The notes beneath the pieces are model-generated. The model made no database searches. It was given only the letters and a program-made list of their open reading frames with translations, and had not been told where the DNA came from. Below, in pieces: positions 1-7,103 of a stretch of DNA of 50,160 nucleotides (position 1 is its first letter; each line of letters begins with the position of its first letter). The position numbers and the translations under genes are program-made. The DNA lies in NCBI GenBank assembly GCA_029257335.1, contig JARIBV010000073.1, positions 1 to 50,160 on the forward strand. The letters are read 5' to 3'. Source of the DNA: Faecousia sp. GTDB taxonomy: Bacteria > Bacillota > Clostridia > Oscillospirales > Oscillospiraceae.

Positions 1-1014
1 TGTAAAGTAGCCGCCGGCAAGAAGGCCAATGACACGATTGACTTTGATTATAACACGCTAATGCTGTTTGGTATTCAGGAACTTGCAGATATTGAGCTTG
101 GCTTTTTGATTTCGGACGATGATTTTAACTATACCTACACAGGCCCCAGACAGATCAAAACTTCTGCTTACGATACCCATGACTATAGTATCAATTACTA
201 TCAGGATACAATTGCAAACGCTGCGTCTATGAACACCTTTGGTTACAAAGTTGACTATTTTACAAAAGATGTGATTGATGGCGGCAGCGGGATCAACGTA
301 CTCTCCGGCGGGGTCATGGTAAGTCAGGATAATGAAGAGATCGTGCTTCTGGAGCTGGAAAATACCACCCAGCAAACCGTATATGCAGAAATATCCGATA
401 TTGCAATCAACGGTTTGATGGTGCATGGTTCTGCTTACTCAAGCGATTCCATCACACCGGGAAAGCATGGCATTCTCAACATGCGTCTGGCTTCCGTGTT
501 CGATTCCCAATTCTGGGGTGCTTACGGCATTACCGAAGTTTATTCTGTTGGTTTTTCAGTGCTTTTGAAGGACGAAGAAGATCATGTTTTAGGGGAGCCC
601 ATTGCAATTAAAATGGATCTTTCCGACAAAGAATCTGCCATTGATACTTCCGGCAATGAGGTCTATAACAAAGACGGGCTTCGCATCATATCGAAAGGGA
701 TTGTTGAGGACCCTTCAGAATACAGTGACGACCTGCATGTGCTGCTCTTGGCCGAAAACAATGGTGGCGCCACTTTAAAGATCGACGAAGTATACGACTC
801 CCTGTCCGTAAATGGATTTATGATGGACTGCTATTTTACCAGTAAGGAACTGAAAGGCGGTCAGTGCAGTGCCATTGAAATCACACTGGATGAGTCATCC
901 CTTGAGAAGAATAAAATAACATCTGCATCTGATATCACCGAACTGGAAATTGGCTTGACGATCAAGCAAGGATCGGATGTCATTGATGAACCTGCGCTGA
1001 AAATTGTGTACTAG
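1..1014 (+). CDS. Partial repeat-containing hypothetical protein (5' end outside window)
   Basis: The reading frame is open from base 1 to a TAG at 1012-1014, so only the last 337 residues are seen and the true start lies upstream. I do not recognise the family. The visible part is beta-rich with no membrane segment. It appears to contain repeats of one module of roughly 110-150 residues: blocks beginning INGLMVHG and VNGFMMDC are each followed by a Gly-rich turn, a hydrophobic strand set and an ending of the type EPIAIKM or EPALKIVY. The end of a further copy is at the window edge. Such tandem modules are typical of exported or surface proteins, but this is inference. A strong hairpin follows the gene. 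Confidence 0.8.
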   Translation, partial: CKVAAGKKANDTIDFDYNTLMLFGIQELADIELGFLISDDDFNYTYTGPRQIKTSAYDTHDYSINYYQDTIANAASMNTFGYKVDYFTKDVIDGGSGINVLSGGVMVSQDNEEIVLLELENTTQQTVYAEISDIAINGLMVHGSAYSSDSITPGKHGILNMRLASVFDSQFWGAYGITEVYSVGFSVLLKDEEDHVLGEPIAIKMDLSDKESAIDTSGNEVYNKDGLRIISKGIVEDPSEYSDDLHVLLLAENNGGATLKIDEVYDSLSVNGFMMDCYFTSKELKGGQCSAIEITLDESSLEKNKITSASDITELEIGLTIKQGSDVIDEPALKIVY

Positions 1015-1069
1015 CATCAACCTAAGAAAACCTACATAACAAGGAAATAAAGCATTCAGAACAAAAAGC

Positions 1070-1115
1070 CCCCCTAAAGTAGGAAATGGAAGGAATCCCA
1101 ATCTACTTTAGGGGG
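1070..1115. terminator. Strong hairpin after the partial repeat protein
   Basis: A perfect 13-bp inverted repeat (CCCCCTAAAGTAG at 1070-1082, its complement at 1103-1115) encloses a 20-nt loop. It has A-rich sequence before it and a short T-rich stretch after it. It probably terminates the upstream gene; the T tract is weak. Confidence 0.6.
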
Positions 1116-1431
1116 ATTTCTGCGTGCAGTCACGGCATATGCCGGAATTTTAGAAAAATCTGCGCAAAATATCAAGAGGCAACTTGTGATACCCACGGTA
1201 TTAGAAAAAGGAACACAGGGCATTCAGACTGCAATATTTTTTGAAACGGCATACATGCAGGGGACGGCAGGGACTGGTATCCGTGTTTTATACGCATTTC
1301 CAAATATGTGCAGAGGTGACATTCATTCCCCTGCATATGCCATGGGAAGTGGGACAAGATATGTTTGCGGGAAGGAACACGACAAAGTAAGTCAAAAACC
1401 GACCCGAAACAAATAAAAGGAGATGCGTATT
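1116..1431. other. Intergenic region upstream of the SASP gene
   Basis: Together with the hairpin before it, this gap is about 417 bases. I see no convincing gene: the short open frames on both strands lack ribosome sites and recognisable content. The only candidate signal is a possible forespore promoter near 1332-1361, listed separately. Confidence 0.5.
1332..1361 (+). promoter_or_regulatory. Candidate sigma-G-type promoter of the SASP gene
   Basis: TGCATA (1332-1337) and CAAGATA (1355-1361) are separated by 17 bases. They resemble the forespore sigma-G elements known from Bacillus SASP genes (TGNATA and CATNNTA). The -10 has one mismatch. Placement about 70 bases before the start codon fits, but the call rests on resemblance only. 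Confidence 0.35.
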
Positions 1432-1626
1432 ATGAAGAATAACAATCAGCTTAATATTCCTGAGGCACGAGAGGCAATGGACAAGTTTAAGATGGAAGCT
1501 GCCAGCGAGGTCGGCGTGGATCTGAAGCAGGGCTACAATGGCCACCTCACCTCCAGAGAGGCCGGTTCCGTCGGCGGCCAGATGGTCAAGAAGATGATCG
1601 AGGCCTACGAGCAGAACCTGAAGTAA
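1432..1626 (+). CDS. Alpha/beta-type small acid-soluble spore protein
   Basis: This 64-residue protein carries the two hallmarks of alpha/beta SASPs: an N-terminal helix ending in EAASEVGVDL and the C-terminal block GHLTSREAGSVGGQMVKKMI. These proteins coat spore DNA in the forespore, protect it from UV and heat, and are cleaved by the Gpr protease at germination. The ATG at 1432 was chosen because AAAAGGAG (1415-1422) lies nine bases before it; an in-frame ATG at 1423 touches the ribosome site. The gene is monocistronic, ends in its own terminator and shows that the host forms spores. Confidence 0.95.
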   Translation: MKNNNQLNIPEAREAMDKFKMEAASEVGVDLKQGYNGHLTSREAGSVGGQMVKKMIEAYEQNLK

Positions 1627-1637
1627 GGAAATACAGC

Positions 1638-1666
1638 AAGGGGCAGCTGTTTGTAAGCTGCCCCTT
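1638..1666 (+). terminator. Rho-independent terminator of the SASP gene
   Basis: An 11-bp stem (AAGGGGCAGCT at 1638-1648 with its complement at 1656-1666) closes a short loop 12 bases after the stop codon and is followed by T-rich sequence. Confidence 0.8.
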
Positions 1667-1679
1667 TATGGTTCTTTTA

Positions 1680-1850
1680 TGCGCGGATTGGGTGAGATCC
1701 TGCTGCTGGATCGGACTGGCTGAACCTGATATATCCGCAGCAGTTTCTCTATCCCCATAGGAGGACGGCCCCGCTTACCAGTTGGGTAATAGGGCTTTAT
1801 AACATCCACCCATTTTTGCCATATCTCACCCCTGTATGCTAGATGCGATT
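1680..1850 (-). pseudogene. IS5-like transposase N-terminal remnant
   Basis: On the minus strand, bases 1812-1726 read WVDVIKPYYPTGKRGRPP followed by MGIEKLLRIYQ. This matches the start of IS5-family transposases, which have the pattern VIEP-YYPK-GRPPYPLE-MLRI just before the DDE domain. Both ends dissolve: there is no in-frame start just upstream, and after LRIYQVQ the expected WYNLSD-type segment is missing. No catalytic domain or terminal inverted repeats were found, so this is a decayed fragment and not a working element. Confidence 0.6.
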
Positions 1851-1881
1851 AAATCAGAGGTTCCCTAAGTAAGGGAGGATG

Positions 1882-2136
1882 CTACAAGCAGCTCCAGAAT
1901 CCGATATACCCAATAATAGAGGAAAATAGGACACAGGAATCTCCAGACTGAATCAAAATATGTGGCATCCACCGGCTTCTACGCAAGTGACGTTGTATCG
2001 CATCCAATAATAGCGGTGATATAACTAATACAATCTCAAACAAAGTTGCTAGTACACCATCCCCTAAGATTGCTTCCAAAACTCCAACAAAAATAGCTTC
2101 TAAAATCGCTAACGTCATCCATTGTATCAAGGACAT
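1882..2136 (-). CDS. Possible small hydrophobic protein (uncertain)
   Basis: This 84-residue frame has two or three hydrophobic stretches that could cross the membrane (residues about 5-45 and 68-84), split by a basic segment QRHLRRSRW. There is no clear ribosome site before its ATG and I do not recognise the family. It lies 30 bases after the CxxC peptide frame, so the two could be pieces of one former zinc-ribbon plus membrane protein. It sits in degraded DNA and may not be expressed. Confidence 0.25.
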   Translation of the reverse strand: MSLIQWMTLAILEAIFVGVLEAILGDGVLATLFEIVLVISPLLLDAIQRHLRRSRWMPHILIQSGDSCVLFSSIIGYIGFWSCL

Positions 2137-2166
2137 ATTGTAATACTGTCCACAGGATGTATATTT

Positions 2167-2268
2167 TTACACTAATATATTGCTGTGATAAAATGCCTCC
2201 GTCGGGTCATTGGGCCGCATCTTGACATGAGAATCTTGATTGCACTTGGGACAACGGGGAACCTCCAC
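2167..2268 (-). CDS. Possible 33-residue CxxC peptide with GTG start
   Basis: On the minus strand an AGGAGG sequence is followed after seven bases by GTG (2268-2266). This opens a 33-residue frame with a CPKC motif near its N terminus, like half of a zinc ribbon. The good ribosome site is the main evidence. The peptide could be a truncated N terminus of a larger zinc-ribbon protein, possibly continuing in the hydrophobic frame just downstream. Confidence 0.3.
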   Translation of the reverse strand: MEVPRCPKCNQDSHVKMRPNDPTEAFYHSNILV

Positions 2269-2718
2269 TGTGATGCCTCCTTTTATGATTTATGTTTATT
2301 GTAGTCGCTATACGAAATCGTCTTTGCGTTCATATTAAAGGCTTTTGGGTGTAAGTGGTTATAAACGCCCTGTCATGAGGGAATCAGCACTTGCATTGCC
2401 TGCCTCCATGGTTTAGCGCTGGAGCAAGAAAAGCTGCACACATGCATAAAAACCAGAGGGCAAGGCATGAGGTACCTTACCCCCTGGTTCTGTTCTGACA
2501 TCACAGCCACACCTGGACGACAAAGCCACCACTAAAAAGTAGGTATTTGTATAATGTCCATTTGGTGGAGCTGTTTGCCAACTGGCTGTGACAATCCGGG
2601 AACGATTGTCCGCCCCTCGGTCATCCATGTTCTCCCAGATCCTACCATAAAATTTGAGCATGACGCTTGACAATGCCGATTCGCATAGTTTGCAATCGAC
2701 CTAACATTTGATTGATGC

Positions 2719-3393
2719 TCAAGATTCGGTGGAACTTTGCTGCTTTGCCACCCGATAGGTGTAATAAAGATCAACAGGCAAAGAGGCTAGCAAGAGCCCC
2801 ATGGAAATCAGAAAACAGGAAATGCCCTTCGCAAGAAAACAAGCTGCAATCATTGCGGCGCCGACGATGAGAAAGGTGATGCCTCCAAAGCGCTGACTTT
2901 TCTTCCAGGTTGTTTCGTTTTTCATACTCCATGTGGTTCGCAGACCCAGAACGGAATTCATACGGACCTTGGGCATGAGATTACCAATCACAACAAAAAA
3001 CAGACCCAATAATCCCATCATGATCTGGTAGATGTCAACGGAGACAGAAGACAGGTTTTCCACCTTTTGGAAAGAGGTGTACAAGAAATAAAAGGTCATG
3101 GCATTAAACAGCACAAAGCCCAAAATACCGGCAGTGATACAGATTGTTTCGTTGTTGGTTCCGCTGCCTTCCTGCTTGGCAGCAACCTTTTTAACAAGCA
3201 GCATGATTCCTCCAAACACCACGGAAATGACAGGGAAGATAAGAGATTCGTATTTGCTGCCCCAGCGAGTGACCTGCTGATGGAAGTCATAGTGGGCCGG
3301 GATTTGTTCCGGCAGATACTGCAAGGCAACAAGTGTCACAGCCACAGGCAAAAACATGAGTACATAATACAGAATCATTTTCTTCGTTTTCAT
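2719..3393 (-). CDS. sdpI: SdpI-family membrane protein
   Basis: This 224-residue integral membrane protein begins with the DUF1648 signature (LPEQIPAHYDF followed by VTRWGSK) after a first membrane helix. It continues with further helices and a C-terminal SdpI domain (GNLMPKVRMNSVLGLRT, then WKKSQRFGG). In Bacillus, SdpI gives immunity to the SdpC toxin and sequesters the repressor SdpR at the membrane. Here sdpI overlaps the upstream sdpR-like gene by four bases (ATGA), so the two are surely co-transcribed and translationally coupled. No sdpABC toxin genes are near, so a general envelope-stress or orphan-immunity role is likely, as for many SdpI homologues. Confidence 0.9.
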   Translation of the reverse strand: MKTKKMILYYVLMFLPVAVTLVALQYLPEQIPAHYDFHQQVTRWGSKYESLIFPVISVVFGGIMLLVKKVAAKQEGSGTNNETICITAGILGFVLFNAMTFYFLYTSFQKVENLSSVSVDIYQIMMGLLGLFFVVIGNLMPKVRMNSVLGLRTTWSMKNETTWKKSQRFGGITFLIVGAAMIAACFLAKGISCFLISMGLLLASLPVDLYYTYRVAKQQSSTES

Positions 3394-3659
3394 TTTGAAC
3401 CTCCTCGCAGGTCGCTGATCCAGAGGATCGCTTCATCCAGAACAGACAGGTTGCATTCATAATAAATGTAGTTCTTGAACCGGGTTTCATAAATCAAATC
3501 TGCTTTTTTGAGTTTTGCCAGGTGATAGGACAGGGCCTGGGGGGTCATATGCAAAGCCACGGCCAAATCACCGGAACTGATTTTTCCTTCCCTTAATTTC
3601 AGCAAAATGTTTCTTCGGGTTTCGTCAGCCAGTGCTGCCAATACCTCGGGAATGCCCAA
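3390..3659 (-). CDS. sdpR: ArsR-family repressor, SdpR-like
   Basis: This 89-residue protein is a single winged-helix ArsR domain: VLAALADETRRNILLKL, then the recognition helix in SSGDLAVALHMTPQALSYH, and a wing around YETRFKNYIYY. It has no ArsR metal-binding cysteines in the helix, which fits the SdpR autorepressor subgroup. The start is TTG at 3659-3657, placed by a GGAGGTG site at about 3664-3672. It should bind the two 24-bp palindromes around its own promoter; release by SdpI is inferred from the Bacillus paradigm. Confidence 0.88.
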   Translation of the reverse strand: MGIPEVLAALADETRRNILLKLREGKISSGDLAVALHMTPQALSYHLAKLKKADLIYETRFKNYIYYECNLSVLDEAILWISDLRGGSK

Positions 3660-3674
3660 CCCGTCACCTCCAAG

Positions 3675-3698
3675 CTATTTCAAATATTTCTTAAATAG
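3675..3698. promoter_or_regulatory. Palindromic operator copy 1 at sdpRI
   Basis: This 24-bp near-palindrome begins CTATTTCAAATATTT and ends TTAAATAG. It lies immediately downstream of the -10 element, over the expected transcription start of sdpR. It is nearly identical to the copy at 3731-3754, so the likely ligand is SdpR itself. Confidence 0.7.
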
Positions 3699-3727
3699 AT
3701 GATAGCATGGGGAACTTAGTGTGTCAA
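3699..3727 (-). promoter_or_regulatory. sdpRI promoter
   Basis: On the minus strand TTGACA (3727-3722) and TATCAT (3704-3699) are spaced by 17 bases, a near-consensus housekeeping promoter. One palindrome abuts each side of it. Confidence 0.8.
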
Positions 3728-3730
3728 TCA

Positions 3731-3754
3731 CTATTTCAAAATATTTTTAAATAG
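3731..3754. promoter_or_regulatory. Palindromic operator copy 2 at sdpRI
   Basis: This 24-bp near-palindrome, beginning CTATTTCAAAATATTTT and ending AAATAG, sits three bases upstream of the -35 element. Its start is 56 bases from copy 1. Two bound dimers would bracket RNA polymerase. Confidence 0.7.
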
Positions 3755-3827
3755 CGCTGTCTGTGAAAAAGGAACCGGAAATGTTCCGATTCCCCGGAAG
3801 ACAGGGCAAAAATGCAAAAAACGGTCG

Positions 3828-3856
3828 TTGCCTTTTTGGGGGAACTATAGTAAAAT
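3828..3856 (+). promoter_or_regulatory. Promoter of the YczE-like gene
   Basis: TTGCCT (3828-3833) and TAAAAT (3851-3856) are 17 bases apart, about 45 bases before the start codon. Confidence 0.5.
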
Positions 3857-3899
3857 GGGCATATTACCCCCAAATAGGGGCAGGTGAAAGGAGTCTCCC

Positions 3900-4574
3900 A
3901 TGGAGAAGAAAGTGAAGTACTTTATCCGGCGACTTGTAGTGTATCTTTTGGGTCTGTTCATTTTGGCACTGGGTGTCAGCGTGTCTGTGAAATCCGACCT
4001 GGGAATATCCCCGGTCAACTCCATTCCCTATGTCCTGAGTCGAGTCACGGGACTGGAGCAGGGGCTTTTGGTGACCCTGGTGTTCTGCGGATTTGTCCTG
4101 ATCCAGATTCTTCTCCTCCGTCGGGAGTTTCGGCTTGTCCAGCTGCTCCAGGTATTGTGTGCCACGATTTTTGGCTCCTTTGTTTCTCTTACCAATCGAA
4201 TTGTCTGCTTTCCGGTGCCGGAGGCTTATATAGCTCGTCTGGGGCTGGCGGTGCTCAGCGCCATTTTGGTGGCAGGGGGGATGTTCCTGTACCTGTGCGG
4301 CAATCTGATTCCACAGCCTGCGGAAGGTCTGTGCCTGGCAATCGAAAAGAAAACCGGCTGGAAATATTCCAATGTCAAGGTGTTTTTTGACTGCTGCCTG
4401 GTTTCCACAGCCACCATTCTTTCTCTGGTGGGGCTTGGAACGGTAGTGGGAGTCCGGGAGGGAACCCTCATTGCCATGCTGGGAGTTGGAAGACTGATTG
4501 GAATTATGATCCGATTCTGGAAAAAACCGATGATGCGGTTCTGTGAACCCCAAGAAGGGGCTTCTGTAATATAA
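3900..4574 (+). CDS. YczE/YitT-like integral membrane protein
   Basis: This 224-residue, five- or six-helix membrane protein has the typical opening of the YczE group: a basic N terminus, helix YLLGLFILALGVSVSV, then KSDLGISPVNSIPYVLS. The later segment CLAIEKKTGWKYSNVKVFFD is also characteristic. The transport or sensing role of the family is not established. An AAAGGAG site lies ahead of the ATG at 3900. The gene is monocistronic and shares a bidirectional terminator with the convergent permease gene. Confidence 0.8.
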   Translation: MEKKVKYFIRRLVVYLLGLFILALGVSVSVKSDLGISPVNSIPYVLSRVTGLEQGLLVTLVFCGFVLIQILLLRREFRLVQLLQVLCATIFGSFVSLTNRIVCFPVPEAYIARLGLAVLSAILVAGGMFLYLCGNLIPQPAEGLCLAIEKKTGWKYSNVKVFFDCCLVSTATILSLVGLGTVVGVREGTLIAMLGVGRLIGIMIRFWKKPMMRFCEPQEGASVI

Positions 4575-4590
4575 TAATTAAAATTACAAA

Positions 4591-4636
4591 TAAAAAAGGT
4601 GCTGCCTCACCCATTGGAGAGACAGCACCATTTTTT
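4591..4636. terminator. Bidirectional terminator
   Basis: A GGTGCTG(C/T)CTC stem (left arm from 4598, right arm ending 4629) is flanked by an A run at 4592-4597 and a T run at 4631-4636. It can therefore end both the YczE-like gene and the convergent purine permease gene. Confidence 0.85.
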
Positions 4637-4650
4637 GTTGTGTTTTGGAA

Positions 4651-6108
4651 TCAGGCAACCAGGAAGAACTTCACCAGGAACAGCAGGGAAATTGCATAGG
4701 TGAGAAGAGAAACTTCCTTAAACTTGCCGGACAGCATCTTCATAAAGGTATAGACGATCATACCCAGACCAATGGCGTGGCCGATGGAGCCGGAGATGGG
4801 CATGGAAATGAGCATGACGGCCACAGGAGCCAGCTGGTTCATATCGCTGAAGTCGATGTTCTTGAGTCCGCCCAGCATGAGGATACCCACATAGATGAGG
4901 GCAGAAGAGGTGGCGGCGGCGGGGATGATCGCGGCCACAGGAGCCAGGAACATGGCAGCCAGGAACAGGATGCCGGTGGTTGCAGCAGTCAGACCCGTGC
5001 GTCCGCCTGCTTCCACACCGGAGGCAGATTCCACGAAGGTGGTAACGGTGGAGGTACCGGTGACGGCACCGGCAATGGTTCCGATGGCATCGGCGGTGAG
5101 GGCCTCACGCATCTTGGGCATGTTGCCCTGCTTGTCCACCATGCCGGCCCGGGAAGCGGTACCCAGCAGAGTGCCGATGGTGTCAAACATATCGATGATG
5201 CAGAAGGTAATTACAATGGAAATGGCAGTAAACCAGCCGATTTTGCCCAGGGTCTCAAAGTTGAACTTGAACAAAGTGGTTTCGGCCATATCCTTGAAGG
5301 GGGGCACAAAAGAGGCGGTTGCCAGAGAGGCGAAGGGGTTCACATCCAGAACCAGCCAGGAGCCGCCCCAGTAGATCAGGGAAGCGGAGAGCATACCCAG
5401 CAGCACGGCACCCTTGACCTTTTTGCGGTCCAGAGCAAGGATCACAAACAGACCCACGAACATGGTGATGACGGTGAGCACCAGCTGATCGTAGTTGGCA
5501 CCGGCGCTGGCCATGGTGTCGGAGACGGTGCGGGGGGTCAGGGAAGCAAAGAAGCTGCCCATGACGGTGAAGCTGGAGCCGTTCTGGCCAAAGACCTGGG
5601 CGTTGGAGCCGAAGCCGATGTTCAGAAGCATCAGACCGATGGCAGGAGAGATACCCAGACGGATCCCCAGAGGGATGGCTCTCACGATCTGCTCACGGAT
5701 GTTGAAGATGGACAGAAGCAAAAATACGATGCCTTCAATCAGGATGATGCAGATGGCGGCCTGGAAGCCCTCTACATAGGAGACGCCGGCAGCAACGGCA
5801 ATGTTGGTGACGACTACGGCGAAGAAGGAATTGAGGCCCATACCGGGGCCGAGGCAGAAGGGTTTGTTTGCCAGGAATGCCATGGTGAACATACCGATGG
5901 CAGAGGCGATGCAGGTTGCCAGGAACACTGCGTTCCACAGTTGGGGTACGGGTTCGGTGTCACCGCCAAGTCCTGCGCCGAAGTTGGTCAGGAGATTGGG
6001 GTTCAGAGCGATGATGTAGGCCATGGTCATAAAGGTAGTGAGGCCTGCAATCAGCTCTGTGCGGATGTTGGTCTTGTTCTCTTTTAGGTGAAAGAGCTTT
6101 TCCAGCAT
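4651..6108 (-). CDS. NCS2-family purine permease (guanine/hypoxanthine type)
   Basis: This 485-residue permease carries the AzgA/PbuG opening TNIRTELIAGLTTFMTMAYI and a multi-helix NCS2 fold. It includes the substrate-site segments around MFDTIGTLLGTASRAG and the helix-10 region GTSTVTTFVESASGVEAGGR. Family members are proton symporters for adenine, guanine or hypoxanthine; the exact purine cannot be read from sequence. A GGGAGG site precedes ATG 6108. The gene is monocistronic with its own promoter. I saw no purine riboswitch in the leader, which is unusual for such genes in Firmicutes. Confidence 0.9.
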   Translation of the reverse strand: MLEKLFHLKENKTNIRTELIAGLTTFMTMAYIIALNPNLLTNFGAGLGGDTEPVPQLWNAVFLATCIASAIGMFTMAFLANKPFCLGPGMGLNSFFAVVVTNIAVAAGVSYVEGFQAAICIILIEGIVFLLLSIFNIREQIVRAIPLGIRLGISPAIGLMLLNIGFGSNAQVFGQNGSSFTVMGSFFASLTPRTVSDTMASAGANYDQLVLTVITMFVGLFVILALDRKKVKGAVLLGMLSASLIYWGGSWLVLDVNPFASLATASFVPPFKDMAETTLFKFNFETLGKIGWFTAISIVITFCIIDMFDTIGTLLGTASRAGMVDKQGNMPKMREALTADAIGTIAGAVTGTSTVTTFVESASGVEAGGRTGLTAATTGILFLAAMFLAPVAAIIPAAATSSALIYVGILMLGGLKNIDFSDMNQLAPVAVMLISMPISGSIGHAIGLGMIVYTFMKMLSGKFKEVSLLTYAISLLFLVKFFLVA

Positions 6109-6141
6109 GTTGGTTTTCCTCCCTGTTAAATATTCGTGAAC

Positions 6142-6170
6142 ATTATAACATCATCGTGGTAAGATGACAA
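6142..6170 (-). promoter_or_regulatory. Promoter of the purine permease gene
   Basis: On the minus strand TTGTCA (6170-6165) and a perfect TATAAT (6147-6142) are separated by 17 bases, giving a leader of only about 30 bases, too short for a riboswitch. Confidence 0.75.
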
Positions 6171-6500
6171 GAATCATATTTACAAAAAATGAGGTTTTGC
6201 CCAATAAAAAGAAGGGGATCCGGCAAAATTTTCTCAATGGCAGGGATCCCGTATCATAAGGAGGAGCGAAATATCATAGTCGTATTTTAAAAAGAAAAGT
6301 GTGATTCTTCTTCCTGCCGGTTCCGCAGCCCTGAGCATTCTTCCTGGAAACAGATGGAAAAACGCTCCGGTTTGGGCCCCCGGCAGGACGCAGGAAGGGG
6401 AGCGGGTGGCATTCACACCACAAAATGGACAAATTTCTTTCTTTCAGCGAGATTATTATGTGAATTCTATTGAAAAATACGAAAAAATGTATTTTTTAGA
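6171..6500. other. Unassigned intergenic region with inverted repeats
   Basis: No credible protein gene is seen between the divergent permease and trmL promoters. The region holds an imperfect hairpin around 6213-6252 with GGATCC arms whose minus-strand copy runs into a T-rich tract. It also holds a 9-bp inverted repeat, TCCTGCCGG (6312-6320) with its complement at 6380-6388. The layout could reflect a short untranslated RNA or decayed sequence; I cannot assign it. Confidence 0.4.
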
Positions 6501-6529
6501 TTGATTTTAAAAAGGTTTTGACTTACAAT
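6501..6529 (+). promoter_or_regulatory. Promoter of trmL-pgk-tpiA
   Basis: TTGATT (6501-6506) and TACAAT (6524-6529) are 17 bases apart, followed by a leader of about 45 bases to the trmL start. Confidence 0.55.
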
Positions 6530-6579
6530 AGACCAGAAAGCGGGGCAATGTCCCTGAGATACGCAGGAGGGTTCCTTAT

Positions 6580-7068
6580 ATGCTCAATATCGTCCTGGTT
6601 GAGCCGGAAATTCCGGCAAATACTGGCAATATCGCCAGAACCTGTGCTGCCACCGGCAGCGTCCTTCATTTAATTAAGCCCCTGGGATTCGACATCTCGG
6701 AAAAGGCAGTGAGGCGGGCAGGTTTGGACTATTGGCATTTGGTGGATGTGAGGGTCTATGAGAATCTGGAGGAGTTCTTCCGGAACAATGAGGTCAAGCA
6801 GATGTGGTGCCTGTCTACCAAGGCGCCCAGAGTTTATGCACAGGCCCGGTTCCAGGATGGCTGCTACTTGTTCTTTGGCAAAGAGACCAAGGGCCTTCCT
6901 GAGGAATTTTTGGAGCAGCACCGGGAGGAATGTCTGAGACTTCCCATGCGTGCGGAGGCCAGAAGTCTGAATCTCAGCAACTCTGTGGCCATTACGGTGT
7001 ATGAGGCCCTGCGTCAGTTACAATTTCCCCACCTACAGGAAACTGGAAAAATGACAAACTGGGAATAG
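6580..7068 (+). CDS. trmL: tRNA (cytidine(34)-2'-O)-methyltransferase TrmL
   Basis: This 162-residue SpoU-type (SPOUT) methyltransferase opens with the family signature LVEPEIPANTGNIARTC and carries the knot motifs LFFGKETKGLP and SLNLSNSVAITVYEALRQ. TrmL 2'-O-methylates the wobble base (position 34) of certain tRNA-Leu species using S-adenosylmethionine, and length and motifs match the minimal single-domain enzymes. A GGAGGG site precedes the ATG. The gene lies 35 bases before pgk and is probably co-transcribed with it, an arrangement with no obvious functional logic beyond a shared promoter. Confidence 0.92.
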   Translation: MLNIVLVEPEIPANTGNIARTCAATGSVLHLIKPLGFDISEKAVRRAGLDYWHLVDVRVYENLEEFFRNNEVKQMWCLSTKAPRVYAQARFQDGCYLFFGKETKGLPEEFLEQHREECLRLPMRAEARSLNLSNSVAITVYEALRQLQFPHLQETGKMTNWE

Positions 7069-7103
7069 CCAGTTGTGCCTGAAGATTAACAGGAGGCTTA
7101 GTT

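Larger units (their letters stand above)
1851..2718. other. Degraded stretch with only weak short open frames
   Basis: Between the IS5-like remnant and sdpI, no open frame resembles a known family. Two short minus-strand frames with some features (a CxxC peptide at 2167-2268 and a hydrophobic frame at 1882-2136) are listed separately with low confidence. The remainder, about 2340-2718, shows no ribosome site, terminator or RNA gene that I recognise. This may be decayed mobile DNA. Confidence 0.5.

Noticed and set aside
4645..6087. 480-codon open frame on the plus strand opposite the purine permease
   Set aside because: Gly/His/Gln-rich antisense product, no domain. The permease on the minus strand has promoter, ribosome site and conserved motifs.
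6109..6170. Possible purine riboswitch in the permease leader
   Set aside because: The promoter lies about 35 bases before the start codon, leaving no room for the aptamer, and the conserved loop sequences are not there.
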